Below, piece by piece: positions 24,897 through 35,060 of a stretch of DNA of 64,000 nucleotides. The position numbers and the translations under genes were made by a program. Where the stretch lies: positions 186,001-250,000 of the forward strand of contig NZ_JAJPUI010000004.1 of the NCBI RefSeq assembly GCF_021390935.1. Direction: 5' to 3'. This DNA is from Streptomyces sp. CC228A. GTDB taxonomy: Bacteria > Actinomycetota > Actinomycetes > Streptomycetales > Streptomycetaceae. Every line of letters starts with the position of its first letter. The stretch's first letter is position 1. The notes beneath the pieces are model-generated. The model saw nothing but the letters and a program-made list of their open reading frames with translations, was not told the DNA's origin and searched no databases.

Positions 24897-26786
24897 ATGG
24901 CAGGACATCTCGGGCGGCGGCTGCGCAAGCAGGCCACCACGACGGCGGTGGCGGCGGCAGCCGTGGCGGCGCTCTCCGCGTCGCAGGGACCGGGAGTCAC
25001 CCCGGTGGGCGGCGAGTCGCCCACCACGGACGGCACGCCGCCGGCCGCCTCGGGGGACACCGCCACCGGCAACTCCCCCTACTACACGGAGCTGCCGCCC
25101 CTCAACAGCCCCCACCCCGACCGGCCGGGCGCCGGGACCGGCGACACCCACGGCTCCGCCCCCGCGGGCGGCGCGACGGCGGCCGGCATACCCGCGACCG
25201 TCTTCTCCGCGTACCAGCAGGCCGAGCAGCATCTGCGGAGCGTCGACCCGGGCTGCAACCTGCCCTGGCAACTCCTCGCCGGCATCGGCAAGGTGGAGTC
25301 CGGTCACGCGCGCGGCGGCCGGGTCGACTCCGGCGGCACCACGACCTCCCCGATCCTGGGCCCGGTCCTCAACGGCGTCGGCTTCGCCAACATCTCCGAC
25401 ACCGACGGCGGCGCCCACGACGGCGACACCCGCTACGACCGCGCCGTCGGCCCCATGCAGTTCATCCCGTCGACCTGGGCCTCCTGGGGCCAGGACGCCA
25501 ACGACGACGGCCGCAAGGACCCCAACAACATCTTCGACGCGGCCCGCGCGGCCGGCATGTACCTGTGCGCCGGCAGCCGCAACCTCGCCCTCCAGGCGGA
25601 CCTGGACCGGGCCATCCTCAGCTACAACCAGTCGCGGGAGTACCTGCGCACGGTCCTGTCCTGGTTCGACTACTACAAGAGGGACGGGGCCCACCGGATC
25701 CCGGACGGCACCGGCCACGTCCCCACCGAGCGCAGCGACCGGCACTCCGGCAGCGGAGACGGTACGCGGCCCGGCACGGGCGGGACGCACGGGAGCGGAT
25801 CCGGGAAGGGCGCCGGCACCACCACCGGCAAGGGCGGCGGCCCGGGCACCGGAGGCAAGGGCGGAAGCACCCCGGGCGCCACCCCCGCCACCCCCGACGC
25901 GAAGCCCTCCCCGTCGCCCGCGAAGCCGGTACCGCCGTCCGGTTGGCCCGGCCCTTCGCCCAAGCCGAAGCCGAAGCCCACCCCGACGCCGACCCCGACT
26001 CCCACCCCCACGCCGACCCCGACTCCCACCCCCACGCCGACCCCGACTCCCACCCCCACGCCGACGCCGACTCCCACCCCGACGCCGACCCCGACGAAAC
26101 CCGCTGACCGGGTGCACCTCCTGCAGAGCGCGGGCGGCGGTGCCCTCACCGCCACCGCCGGCACCGAGTTCGCCGAGCGCGCCGCCGTCGTGGCCCGCGA
26201 CGAGCAGGGCGGCGGCGTCGCCGAGGTGGCGGTCGAGTTCCGGATCGTCGGCGACACCGACAGCCGCTTCCCCGACGGCGCCACCACCGCCACGGTCACC
26301 ACCGGAGCCGACGGCACCGCCACCGCCCCCGTGCTCCTCGCGGGCGAGAGGACGGGCGAGTTCACCGTCCGCGCCACCGTCGTCGGGCGCACCGCGCTGC
26401 CGGGCGTCGACCGGCCGGCCACGGTCACGGCGCCGCAGGCCGACACCCTCGCCCGTACCGGTGACACCAAGCCCACCGCCGCGGCCGGCGGCGAGTTCGC
26501 CGAGCGCCTCACGGTCAAGGCGACCGAGAAGGGCGCCGCCGCGGCCGGGGTCGCCCTGACCGCCACCCTGCTCGCCGATGCGGACGGCACGCAGGCCGCC
26601 GACGCCGGCCCGTACTTCAAGGACGCCCAGGGGGAGCCCGTACGCACCCTCACCGGGCTGAGGACCGGCGCCGACGGCACGTTCCAGCTGCCCCGGATGT
26701 ACGCCGACGACCGCACCGGCACGTTCCTGCTGCGCATCACCGCTGAGGGTGGCGCGACGCTCACCATCGAACTGCACGTCGGCTGA
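24897..26786 (+). CDS. Secreted lytic transglycosylase with Thr-Pro linker and Ig-like repeats
   Basis: About 629 residues. A basic start ([12 protein letters not shown]) and an Ala/Val-rich core form a signal peptide. Residues about 100-265 are a transglycosylase domain: the catalytic Glu is in [10 protein letters not shown], and [16 protein letters not shown] plus [17 protein letters not shown] are typical of lytic transglycosylases that cut peptidoglycan glycan strands. A Gly/Ser/Thr and then strict Thr-Pro spacer (about residues 360-400) crosses the wall. Two Ig-like domains of about 90 residues end the protein ([39 protein letters not shown]). GGGAGGG lies just before ATG 24897. Likely a cell-wall remodelling enzyme. 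Confidence 0.88.
   Translation: MAGHLGRRLRKQATTTAVAAAAVAALSASQGPGVTPVGGESPTTDGTPPAASGDTATGNSPYYTELPPLNSPHPDRPGAGTGDTHGSAPAGGATAAGIPATVFSAYQQAEQHLRSVDPGCNLPWQLLAGIGKVESGHARGGRVDSGGTTTSPILGPVLNGVGFANISDTDGGAHDGDTRYDRAVGPMQFIPSTWASWGQDANDDGRKDPNNIFDAARAAGMYLCAGSRNLALQADLDRAILSYNQSREYLRTVLSWFDYYKRDGAHRIPDGTGHVPTERSDRHSGSGDGTRPGTGGTHGSGSGKGAGTTTGKGGGPGTGGKGGSTPGATPATPDAKPSPSPAKPVPPSGWPGPSPKPKPKPTPTPTPTPTPTPTPTPTPTPTPTPTPTPTPTPTPTPTPTKPADRVHLLQSAGGGALTATAGTEFAERAAVVARDEQGGGVAEVAVEFRIVGDTDSRFPDGATTATVTTGADGTATAPVLLAGERTGEFTVRATVVGRTALPGVDRPATVTAPQADTLARTGDTKPTAAAGGEFAERLTVKATEKGAAAAGVALTATLLADADGTQAADAGPYFKDAQGEPVRTLTGLRTGADGTFQLPRMYADDRTGTFLLRITAEGGATLTIELHVG
25978..26094 (+). repeat. Thr-Pro codon repeat in the transglycosylase linker
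   Basis: A run of alternating ACC/ACG/ACT and CCC/CCG codons built from an approximately 24-base unit (containing CCGACCCCGACTCCCACC) repeated several times. It encodes the rigid Thr-Pro spacer and is expected to vary in length between strains. Confidence 0.85.
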
Positions 26787-26810
26787 CGCGCCGGGGCCGC
26801 CGTCCACCGG

Positions 26811-26959
26811 GCCGCCTCGGCTCCTCGCCGAGCGGCCCCGCAGGCGGCGTACCCGCCGCGGCCCGTCCGAGGCAGGGCGCTGCCGCAGGGCGGCCCGTAC
26901 ACCACGGGCGCCGGCGGGCCCGCCGGCGGAAGAGCGCGGCGCCGGACCGTCCGGCGCCG
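26811..26959. terminator. Cluster of GC hairpins between the transglycosylase and hrpB genes
   Basis: Three hairpins lie in the gap between two convergent genes: CTCGGC-tcctc-GCCGAG near 26,815-26,835; a perfect 20-base palindrome at 26909-26928; and a 10-bp stem with a 3-base loop at 26937-26959. Together they would stop transcription from both sides. Confidence 0.6.
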
Positions 26960-26985
26960 AAACCCCGTGCAGGCCCCGGCGGACG

Positions 26986-29605
26986 TCAGCGCCGGGGGTT
27001 CGTCCGCCGTGTGGGCCGGGCGGCCGAAGGGTCCTCGGGCCACGGGTGCTTCGGGTAGCGGCCCCGCAGCTCCGCCCGCACGGCCCGGTAGCCGTCCCGC
27101 CAGAACGACGCCAGGTCCGCCGTCACGGCCGCCGGACGCCCCGCCGGCGACAGCAGGTGCACCAGCACCGGCACCCCCGCCACCCGCGGGGTCTGCGCCA
27201 GCCCGAACATCTCCTGCAGCTTCACCGCAAGCACCGGCTGCTCGCCCGCGTAGTCGAGGCGCACCCGGGAACCGCTCGGCACCTCCAGCCGCTCGGGGGC
27301 CAGCTCGTCGAGGCGCGCCGCCTCACCGCTCGCCCACGGCAGCAGCCGCCGCAGCGCCTCGCCGGCGTCGATCCGCGCGAGGTCCGCCCGCCGCCGCGCC
27401 GCGGAGAGCTCCGGTTCCAGCCACGCGTCGGCGCGCGCCGCCAGCGCCTCGTCGGAGACGTCCGGCCACGCGCCGCCCGCCACCCGGTGCAGGAAGGCCA
27501 ACCGCTCCCGCAGCTGCCGCGCCTCCCGCGACCAGCCCAGCAGACCGAGCCCGTCGCGCCGCAGTCCGTCCAGCAGCGCCGCCCGTACGAGCCCGGGCTC
27601 CGGGGCCCGCAGCGGCCGCACGGCCAGCTCCACCGCGCCCAGCCGTTCCGCGGACCGGGCCGCGACATCACCGTCCTCCCAGCGCACCTCGTCGCCGGCG
27701 GTCCGCAGATGCCCGGCCGCCAGCCGGGCCACGTCCTCGTCGCAGACCGCCGCGAGCCGCACCCGCGCCGACGCCGCGTGGGCGGGACGGTCCGCCACCG
27801 CCACCGCCAGCCACGGCGCCGACCGCAGCCCCGAGCCGTCCTCGACCTCGGCGCCCGTCCCGGAGACCATCAGGAAGGCGCCGCCGCCGCGCGCCCGCGC
27901 CACGCGCTCCGGGAACGCCAGTGCGGTGACCAGACCGGCGGCCACGTCGTCGGACGCGTCAGCGGAGCCGTACGGAACGGCGTCGGCCCGCCCGCCGGGA
28001 GCGCCGTCGGCGCGGCCCCCGGGGCAGCGGTCCCCGCGGCAGCGGAGGGAAGGCCTCCGAGCCGCTCCGCGGCCGCGCCGCCGTCCCGCCCGGGGCGACC
28101 GCGCGCCGCGCCGCCGGACAGGCCGGCCGCGCCCGCCAGCCGCCGGGCCTCCGCGCGCCACCGCGCCGCGTAGGCGTCGCCGCCGCGCCGGGCCGCCCGC
28201 CACGCCGCCGCCAGGTCGTCCCCGTACGTCCGCGGCGGCTCCTCCGCCACCAGCGCCACGATTTCCGCCGCCCGCCGCGCCCCCACGTGCGGCGCGCCGT
28301 CCAGCAGCGCGCGCCCCAACCGGGGTGCACGCCCAGGCGCGCCAGCGCGCGGCCGCGCTCCGTCGCACGCCCCGCCGTGTTCACCGCGCCGATCGCGCCC
28401 AGCACCGCGCGTGCCGCCGCCATCGCCCCGGCGGGCGGCGCGTCCAGCAGCGCGAGGCCCGACGCACCGGGATCGCCCCAGACCGCGGCCTGCAGGGCGA
28501 AGGAGGTCAGGTCGGCCACCTGGATCTCCGGCGCCGGGAAGGCGGGCAGCCGCCCGTCCTCCGCCTCCGCCCAGCAGCGGTAGACCGTGCCCGGGGCCTC
28601 GCGCCCCGCACGGCCCGCCCGCTGCCTGGCCGAGGCCCGCGACGCGCGCAGCGTCGTCAGCGCGCCCAGCCCGCGGGCGTGGTCCACGCGCGGCTCCCGC
28701 GCCAGACCCGAGTCGACGACCACGCGCACCCCCGGCACGGTCAGCGACGATTCGGCCACCGCCGTCGCCAGCACCACGCGGCGCCCCCGCCCCGGGGCCA
28801 GCACCGCGTCCTGCACCGCCGCGGGAGCCCTGCCGTGCACCTGGAGCACCTCCACGCCCGGCAGCCCGGCCAGCAGGCCCGCCACCCGCGCGATCTCCCC
28901 GACCCCGGGCAGGAAGCACAGCACATCGCCGTCCCGCTCCCCGAGCGCCCGGCGCACGACCCCCGCCACGTGGGCCTGCAGCGCCGGGTCGACGAACATC
29001 CCGTGCGGCGGCCGCACCGGACCGGGCGGCGGGGCCCACACCACCTCCACCGGATGCGTCACGCCCGACGCCTCGACCACCGGCGCACCGCCCAGCAGCC
29101 GGGCCCAGCCCTCCGCGTCCGTCGTCGCCGACGCCGCGACCAGCCGCAGTTCCGGTCGCAGGGCCTCCCGCACGTCGAGAAGGAAAGCGGCGGCCGTGTC
29201 GGCGTCCAGGTGCCTCTCGTGGCACTCGTCCAGCATCACCGCGTCGACCCCGGCAAGCTCCTGGTCCCGCTGGAGCCGCTGCAGCAGTACACCGGTCGTC
29301 ACGACCTCCACGACCGTGTCCCGCGACACCGCGCGCTCGCCCCGCACGGTGAAACCGACCCGGCTGCCCACCTCCTCACCGAGCAGCCACGCCATGCGCC
29401 GCGCCGCCGCCCGTGCCGCGATCCGGCGCGGCTCGGCGACCACCACCCGGGCGCCGCGCTCCGCCAGGACCAGCGGCACCAGCGTGGTCTTGCCGGTCCC
29501 GGGCGGCGCGCACAGCACCGCTGCCCCGTGGCCGTCCAGCGCCCGCTCCAGCGCGGGCAGGGCCGTGTGCACGGGAAGCCGCTCGCGCTCCTCCGGGCGG
29601 ATCAC
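26986..29605 (-). pseudogene. hrpB: ATP-dependent helicase HrpB, broken by two single-base deletions
   Basis: Three consecutive frames join into one DEAH/RHA helicase of about 873 residues. Frame one starts at GTG 29605 and has Walker A PPGTGKTT, the DECHE box, the SASATTD-type motif III (VAASATTDAEG), and helicase C motifs (VLATAVAESSLT, RQRAGRAGREAPG). It breaks in the C4 run at 28322-28325 (minus-strand CCCC; one C more restores GVHPRLGRALLDG). Frame two runs to about 28,000-28,020 and needs a second added base. Frame three gives the HrpB-specific C-terminal domain and ends in a basic tail (RRTNPRR). HrpB is an RNA-helicase-like protein of unclear role. Two losses of the same kind as elsewhere suggest sequencing error. 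Confidence 0.82.
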
Positions 29606-29755
29606 CGCCGACCAGCCGCCTTCGGCGCTCCGCCGCGCGCCGGGCCGCCGGGCGGGCGCCCCCGCACATCAGGCCGGCGTGCCCCAGCCCGTCACGGATC
29701 GGAGCGGCATCCGCCGACCCCGCGCCCACCGGTTCCGAACCCGGCCCCGCACCCA

Positions 29756-30577
29756 TCAGTCCCTCACGCACACGAAGATCGCCGTGCCCGGGATGAGGTT
29801 GCCGCGCAGCGGGGACCAGCCGCCCCACTCCTGGCTGTTCCAGGCCGGCCACTCGGGCTCCACCAGGTCCACCAGCCGGAACCCGCCGACCACCACGTCC
29901 CGCACCCGGTCGCCCAGCGTCCGGTGGTGCTCGACGTACACCGCCCGCCCCCGGTCGTCCTGCTCGACGTACGGCGTGCGGTCGAAGTACGAGGCCGACA
30001 CCGACAGGCCCTCGGGGCCCGGTTCGTCGGGGAACGCCCAGCGGACGGGATGCGTCACGGAGAACACCCACCGGCCGCCCGGCCGCAGCACCCTGCGCAC
30101 CTCCCGGAACACCCGCACGGGGTCGGCGACGAAGGGCACCGCCCCGTACGCCGAGCAGGCCAGGTCGAAGGAGCCGTCCCGGAACGGCAGCGCGCCCGCG
30201 TCCGCCTCCACCAGCGCCACCCCGTCGCCGCCCGCGCCGATCCGCAGGGCGTGCTGGAGCTGGCGGTGGGAGAGGTCCAGGGCGACCGGCCGCGCCCCCT
30301 GGGCCGCCAGCCAGCGCGAGCACTGCGCGGCGCCCGCCCCGATCTCCAGGACGTCCCGGCCCTCCAGCGAGCCGGCGGGGCCCAGGAGCCGGGCCTCCTC
30401 CTCGTCCAGCCCCTCGGGGCCCCAGACGAAGCGGTCGTCCCCGAGGAACGAGCCGTGCTCGTCCTGGTACTCGTCGGCGTTCCGGTCCCACCAGCCCCTG
30501 CTCGCCCGGCTGCTCTCCGCGTCGCCCGCCGCCCGGCGGGTCGCCTGCGGTTCGTGGTCCTGGATGTCTTGGATCAT
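29756..30577 (-). CDS. Class I SAM-dependent methyltransferase
   Basis: About 273 residues. The SAM-binding motif I is VLEIGAGAAQCSRWL, with the acidic end of strand 2 in VALDLSH and motif III in VLRPGGRWVFSVTHP. The N-terminal region (WWDRNADEYQDEHGSFLGDDRFVWGPEGLDE) is typical of a conserved actinobacterial family. Substrate unknown. ATG 30577 is taken as the start; a GTG at 30610 is in frame, but TACAAC at about 30,590 looks like a -10, which would give a very short leader before 30577. It is divergent from rpsA. Confidence 0.82.
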   Translation of the reverse strand: MIQDIQDHEPQATRRAAGDAESSRASRGWWDRNADEYQDEHGSFLGDDRFVWGPEGLDEEEARLLGPAGSLEGRDVLEIGAGAAQCSRWLAAQGARPVALDLSHRQLQHALRIGAGGDGVALVEADAGALPFRDGSFDLACSAYGAVPFVADPVRVFREVRRVLRPGGRWVFSVTHPVRWAFPDEPGPEGLSVSASYFDRTPYVEQDDRGRAVYVEHHRTLGDRVRDVVVGGFRLVDLVEPEWPAWNSQEWGGWSPLRGNLIPGTAIFVCVRD

Positions 30578-30829
30578 GTCGCCCGTCGTTGTAGGTTTCC
30601 GCGTGCGCACGAGCGCACGTCCCTGTGCACGGCGGCGCGCGGGTGCGGCCAGGGGGAGCGCGGCCCCGGTGGCGTCCGGCCGCCGCGTCCGTTCCGCCCC
30701 GCCTCGCCCTGATCTGTGACATGTGTGACACGCGTGCGGCGCCTTCGGCGCCCCAGGCCATCGTGGCCTGCGGCAAGCTTAGTTGCGCCGGGTATACGGC
30801 GGTGCGCCCCGGGTGTGCCCCTTCGCGCA
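30578..30829. other. Intergenic region upstream of the rpsA promoter
   Basis: No gene. The only notable feature is TGTGACA-TG-TGTGACA (about 30,715-30,731), a short direct repeat that could be a regulator site for either divergent gene. The rest is plain GC-rich sequence. Confidence 0.5.
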
Positions 30830-30858
30830 TTGACCATGCCCCGCGGCGCCCGTATGCT
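30830..30858 (+). promoter_or_regulatory. Strong housekeeping promoter of rpsA
   Basis: TTGACC (30830-30835), a 17-base spacer and TATGCT (30853-30858) form an almost ideal HrdB-type promoter. It is the best -35/-10 pair in the window, as expected for a ribosomal protein gene. The predicted start near 30,865 gives a leader of about 190 bases. Confidence 0.85.
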
Positions 30859-30864
30859 AAAGGT

Positions 30865-31057
30865 TGCGCTGCGGGCCTGCGCGCCTCAGACGGAGCAGGC
30901 CGCGCTCGCATCTGTTGTATGTCCCCTCGGTTGTCGAGGCGCCGCCCGTTCGCCGGGCTCGGCGCTTCCTTGGCTGTCCGGCTTCTGCAGAGGCGATACG
31001 GGCCTTCGGCGTGGCAGTACCTACGACTTCAATGTCCGTACCGGAGCCCTTTCCCAC
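30865..31057 (+). promoter_or_regulatory. rpsA 5' leader with hairpins
   Basis: About 190 untranslated bases lie between the promoter and the rpsA ATG. GGCCTGC (30874-30880) pairs with GCAGGCC (30895-30901), and CCTCG-gttgt-CGAGG forms a second small hairpin downstream. S1 often controls its own translation by binding its leader; here that is only inferred from leader length and structure. Confidence 0.5.
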
Positions 31058-32551
31058 ATGACGAGCAGCACCGAGACCACCGCCACCACCCCGCAGGTTG
31101 CGGTCAACGACATCGGTAACGAGGAAGCTTTCCTCGCCGCGATCGACGAGACGATCAAGTACTTCAACGACGGCGACATCGTCGACGGCGTCATCGTGAA
31201 GGTCGACCGGGACGAGGTCCTGCTCGACATCGGTTACAAGACCGAAGGTGTCATCCCGAGCCGCGAGCTCTCGATCAAGCACGACGTCGACCCGAACGAG
31301 GTCGTCAAGGTCGGCGACGAGATCGAGGCCCTCGTCCTCCAGAAGGAGGACAAGGAAGGCCGCCTGATCCTCTCGAAGAAGCGCGCCCAGTACGAGCGTG
31401 CCTGGGGCACCATCGAGAAGATCAAGGAAGAGGACGGCATCGTCACCGGTACCGTCATCGAGGTCGTCAAGGGTGGTCTCATCCTCGACATCGGCCTCCG
31501 TGGCTTCCTGCCGGCCTCCCTCGTCGAGATGCGCCGTGTCCGCGACCTCCAGCCGTACGTCGGCAAGGAGCTCGAGGCCAAGATCATCGAGCTGGACAAG
31601 AACCGCAACAACGTGGTCCTGTCCCGCCGCGCCTGGCTGGAGCAGACCCAGTCCGAGGTCCGCCAGACGTTCCTCACCACCCTGCAGAAGGGCCAGGTCC
31701 GCTCCGGCGTCGTCTCCTCGATCGTCAACTTCGGTGCGTTCGTGGACCTGGGCGGTGTCGACGGCCTGGTGCACGTCTCCGAGCTGTCCTGGAAGCACAT
31801 CGACCACCCGTCCGAGGTCGTCGAGGTCGGCCAGGAGGTCACCGTCGAGGTCCTCGACGTCGACATGGACCGCGAGCGTGTCTCCCTGTCGCTGAAGGCG
31901 ACGCAGGAGGACCCGTGGCAGCAGTTCGCCCGGACCCACCAGATCGGTCAGGTCGTCCCGGGTAAGGTCACCAAGCTCGTTCCGTTCGGCGCGTTCGTCC
32001 GCGTCGACGAGGGCATCGAGGGCCTGGTCCACATCTCCGAGCTGGCCGAGCGCCACGTGGAGATCCCGGAGCAGGTCGTCCAGGTCAACGACGAGATCTT
32101 CGTCAAGGTCATCGACATCGACCTGGAGCGTCGCCGGATCTCGCTGTCGCTGAAGCAGGCCAACGAGTCCTTCGGCGCCGACCCGTCGGCCGTCGAGTTC
32201 GACCCGACCCTGTACGGCATGGCCGCGTCCTACGACGACCAGGGCAACTACATCTACCCCGAGGGCTTCGACCCGGAGACCAACGACTGGCTGCCCGGCT
32301 ACGAGAAGCAGCGCGAGGAGTGGGAGCGGCAGTACGCCGAGGCCCAGCAGCGCTTCGAGCAGCACCAGGCGCAGGTCATCAAGTCCCGCGAGGCCGACGC
32401 CGCCGCCGCTGCCGAGGGTGGCCCCGCTGCTCCGGCCGCCGCGCCGACCGGTGGTTCGTACTCCTCGGATTCGGACGACAACTCCGGCGCCCTGGCGTCG
32501 GACGAGGCGCTCGCCGCCCTCCGCGAGAAGCTGGCCGGCGGCCAGAGCTGA
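31058..32551 (+). CDS. rpsA: 30S ribosomal protein S1
   Basis: A 497-residue S1 with four S1 RNA-binding domains, beginning at DIVDGVIVKVDRDEVLLDIG, GIVTGTVIEVVKGGLILDIG, GQVRSGVVSSIVNFGAFVDLG and GQVVPGKVTKLVPFGAFVRV. Four domains is the usual actinobacterial number, against six in E. coli. The last 130 residues are an extended low-complexity tail with LYGMAASYDDQGNYIYPEGFD and a Gln/Ala-rich segment. S1 helps recruit mRNA to the 30S subunit. ATG 31058 has GGAG about 12 bases upstream. Codon use includes more GGT and CGT than neighbours, fitting high expression. Confidence 0.97.
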   Translation: MTSSTETTATTPQVAVNDIGNEEAFLAAIDETIKYFNDGDIVDGVIVKVDRDEVLLDIGYKTEGVIPSRELSIKHDVDPNEVVKVGDEIEALVLQKEDKEGRLILSKKRAQYERAWGTIEKIKEEDGIVTGTVIEVVKGGLILDIGLRGFLPASLVEMRRVRDLQPYVGKELEAKIIELDKNRNNVVLSRRAWLEQTQSEVRQTFLTTLQKGQVRSGVVSSIVNFGAFVDLGGVDGLVHVSELSWKHIDHPSEVVEVGQEVTVEVLDVDMDRERVSLSLKATQEDPWQQFARTHQIGQVVPGKVTKLVPFGAFVRVDEGIEGLVHISELAERHVEIPEQVVQVNDEIFVKVIDIDLERRRISLSLKQANESFGADPSAVEFDPTLYGMAASYDDQGNYIYPEGFDPETNDWLPGYEKQREEWERQYAEAQQRFEQHQAQVIKSREADAAAAAEGGPAAPAAAPTGGSYSSDSDDNSGALASDEALAALREKLAGGQS

Positions 32552-32558
32552 CACCCCA

Positions 32559-32588
32559 CGCGCGGCCTTCACCTGAGGCCGCCGCGCG
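32559..32588 (+). terminator. First hairpin after rpsA
   Basis: CGCGCGGCCT (32559-32568) pairs with AGGCC...GCGCG (32576-32588) with a 3-base bulge, 7 bases after the rpsA stop. Confidence 0.6.
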
Positions 32589-32625
32589 GTTGACGCTCGG
32601 ACCCGCTCCGGCTCCTGGCTGGTGA

Positions 32626-32661
32626 CACTGGGGCCCGTCCCGAAAGGGACGGGCCCCAGTG
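32626..32661 (+). terminator. Perfect 16-bp terminator hairpin with GAAA loop after rpsA
   Basis: CACTGGGGCCCGTCCC (32626-32641), loop GAAA, and the exact complement at 32646-32661. A 16-bp perfect stem closed by C-GAAA-G, a GNRA-type tetraloop, is very stable. It should end the rpsA transcript before the PAC2 gene. Confidence 0.88.
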
Positions 32662-32852
32662 CCGTTTCCGCACGGTGCACCCCGCTCAGGACACGGTCCC
32701 GCGGTACGCCCGGACCGACGTGCTCCGCCCGCGAGCCGACGGACCCCGATTCCGTTCCCTGGAGGCGCTCAGGCCCCCGCGCGGCAGCGGAACGGGAATG
32801 TCAGTGGTGCATGCGACGTTCTTCCGTAGGAACACGAGGAGGAGCGGTAAAC

Positions 32853-33794
32853 GTGCTTGATCCGCAGGACTTGTACGCATGGGAGCCAAAGGGCCTGGCG
32901 GTGGCCGACATGGCGCTGGCCCAGGAGTCCGCCGGCCTGATCTTGCTCTATCACTTCGACGGATACATCGACGCGGGAGAGGTCGGCGAGCAGATCGTCG
33001 ACGGCCTGCTGGAGGCCCTGCCCCACCAGGTGGTGGCCCGCTTCGACCATGACCGCCTGGTCGACTACCGGGCACGGCGGCCCCTGCTCACCTTCCGCCG
33101 CGACCGCTGGACGGGATACGACACACCCGCCATCGAGGTCCGCATCGTCCAGGACGCCACCGGCGCGCCCTTCCTGCTGCTGTCCGGCCCCGAGCCGGAC
33201 GTCGAGTGGGAGCGGTTCGCCCAGGCCGTACGGCAGATCGCCGAACGCCTGCGCGTCCGGCTCGCCGTCAACGTCCACGGCATCCCCATGGGCGTCCCCC
33301 ACACCCGCCCCGTGGGCCTCACCCCGCACGGCAACCGCACGGACCTGGTGCCCGGGCACCGCAGCCCGTTCGACGAGGCCCAGGTGCCGGGCAGCGCGGA
33401 GGCGCTGGTCGAGTACCGGCTGATGGAGGCCGGCCACGACGTCCTCGGCGTGGCGGCGCACGTGCCCCACTACGTGGCCCGCTCCCCGTACCCGGACGCC
33501 GCCCTCACCGCGCTGGAGGCCATCACGGGCGCCACCGGGCTCGTCCTGCCCGGTATCGCCCACGGGCTGCGCAACGCCGCCCAGCGGACCCAGACCGAGA
33601 TCGAGCGCCAGATCCGCGACGGCGACGAGGAACTGGTCGCCCTGGTCAAGGGCCTTGAGCACCAGTACGACGCACTCGCCGGAGCGGAGACCCGAGGCAG
33701 CCTGGTCGCCGAACCCGTGGACCTGCCGTCGGCGGACGAGCTGGGCCGGCAGTTCGAGCGGTTCCTCGCCGAACGCGAGGGCGACACCCCGTAG
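32853..33794 (+). CDS. PAC2-family protein
   Basis: A 313-residue PAC2-domain protein ([26 protein letters not shown]..., [71 protein letters not shown]). PAC2 is related to eukaryotic proteasome assembly chaperone 2. Actinobacteria have proteasomes, but a chaperone role for this family is not established. GTG 32853 is preceded by GAGGAGG about 10 bases upstream. Its place between rpsA and coaE is conserved in streptomycetes. Confidence 0.88.
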   Translation: MLDPQDLYAWEPKGLAVADMALAQESAGLILLYHFDGYIDAGEVGEQIVDGLLEALPHQVVARFDHDRLVDYRARRPLLTFRRDRWTGYDTPAIEVRIVQDATGAPFLLLSGPEPDVEWERFAQAVRQIAERLRVRLAVNVHGIPMGVPHTRPVGLTPHGNRTDLVPGHRSPFDEAQVPGSAEALVEYRLMEAGHDVLGVAAHVPHYVARSPYPDAALTALEAITGATGLVLPGIAHGLRNAAQRTQTEIERQIRDGDEELVALVKGLEHQYDALAGAETRGSLVAEPVDLPSADELGRQFERFLAEREGDTP

Positions 33795-33828
33795 GCGCCG
33801 TCCCGGTCCCAGGGCATAGGCTGCCGCC

Positions 33829-34449
33829 ATGCTGACCGTGGGGCTGACCGGTGGAATCGGAGCCGGCAAGAGCGAGGTGTCGCGGCTGCTCGTCTCGTAC
33901 GGGGCCGTACTGATCGACGCCGACAGGATCGCCCGCGAGGTCGTCGAGCCCGGCACGCCCGGGCTCGCGGCCGTCGTGGAGGCGTTCGGGCGGGACGTCC
34001 TGACGCCCGACGGGGCTCTCGACCGCCCGCGGCTCGGTGCTGTCGTCTTCGCGGACCCGGAGCGCCTCGCCACCCTGAACGGCATCATCCACCCGCTGGT
34101 GCGGGACCGTTCCGCCGAGCTCCAGTCCGCCGCGGCACCCGACGCGGTCGTGGTCCACGACGTCCCCCTCCTCACCGAGAACGGCCTGGCCCCCCTCTAC
34201 GACATCGTCGTGGTCGTCGACGCCTCTCCCGAGACCCAGCTGGACCGGCTCGTACGGTTCCGGGGCATGACCGAGGACGAGGCCCGCTCCCGCATGGCCG
34301 CCCAGGCGACGAGGGAGCAGCGGCACGCCATCGCGGACTACGTGATCGACAACGACGGACCGCTGGAGGCGCTGGAACCGCAGGTCCGCAAGGTGTGGCA
34401 GGCGCTGACCGAGAGGGCTGCGGCCGCGGACCCCGGCCACCGCGACTGA
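33829..34449 (+). CDS. coaE: Dephospho-CoA kinase
   Basis: A 206-residue P-loop kinase, which phosphorylates the ribose 3'-OH of dephospho-CoA to finish coenzyme A synthesis. Walker A is [14 protein letters not shown] at the N-terminus. The [17 protein letters not shown] substrate segment, the HPLVRD motif and the [23 protein letters not shown] lid follow. Length fits the single-domain enzyme. The position after rpsA is the conserved actinobacterial order. Start ATG 33829, 34 bases after the PAC2 stop. Confidence 0.96.
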   Translation: MLTVGLTGGIGAGKSEVSRLLVSYGAVLIDADRIAREVVEPGTPGLAAVVEAFGRDVLTPDGALDRPRLGAVVFADPERLATLNGIIHPLVRDRSAELQSAAAPDAVVVHDVPLLTENGLAPLYDIVVVVDASPETQLDRLVRFRGMTEDEARSRMAAQATREQRHAIADYVIDNDGPLEALEPQVRKVWQALTERAAAADPGHRD

Positions 34450-34639
34450 CCAGGCCGGGCTCGGGCGAGGGCGCCCGACGGGACACACCGCGCCGCCCGG
34501 CGTTTCACCTGCCGACGCGCGCGGGTTCCCCTTCCGCCCCGTGGTCCTCTTCCGCCCCGCGGTCTCCTCCGCTCCCGCTGCGGAATACCACCGTCGGAGG
34601 CGCTGTTGAACGGCCGCAGCAGAGGGGAAGGATGGAAGC

Positions 34640-35008
34640 GTGCCCGACAGCGACCCGGAAACCCACGTCATCGACTACCGGGCGGCCGAGCAACTGCTCG
34701 CCGCGCGGGACCCCCGCGGGGCCGTCAAGCTGCTCGACTCGGTGATCGCGGCCCACCCGGAGAACACCGCCGCACGCCTGCTGCGCGCCCGCGCGTTCTT
34801 CATGGCGGCCCAGCTGCGCTCCGCCGAGCTGGAGTTCGAGCTCGTCGTGGAGCGCGAGCCGGACAACGCCTACGCCCACTTCGGGCTGGCCCGCACCCTC
34901 CAGCGGGCGGGCCGCCCGCAGCACGCGCGGCGCCACTTCCGGCTGGCCGCGGCTCTGGACCCGAGGCCCGAATACCGCGAGGCCGCCGGTTTCGCCGACG
35001 AGGAATGA
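34640..35008 (+). CDS. Small tetratricopeptide-repeat protein
   Basis: A 122-residue protein with about three TPR units: DYRAAEQLLAARDPRGAVKLLDSVIAAHPENTAA, ARAFFMAAQLRSAELEFELVVEREPDNAYAH and GLARTLQRAGRPQHARRHFRLAAALDPRPEY. TPR proteins act as protein-binding scaffolds; the partner is unknown. GTG 34640 follows GGGGAAGGA. The length and conserved place after coaE are typical of streptomycetes. Confidence 0.88.
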   Translation: MPDSDPETHVIDYRAAEQLLAARDPRGAVKLLDSVIAAHPENTAARLLRARAFFMAAQLRSAELEFELVVEREPDNAYAHFGLARTLQRAGRPQHARRHFRLAAALDPRPEYREAAGFADEE

Positions 35009-35060
35009 CACCCCGAAGCCCGCTGTCAGTCCCCCCGCGTAACGTCCTGCTTGCGTAGCG

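Noticed and set aside
25978..26094. Repeat as an unrelated mobile or regulatory element
   Set aside because: It is in frame and simply encodes the Thr-Pro linker.
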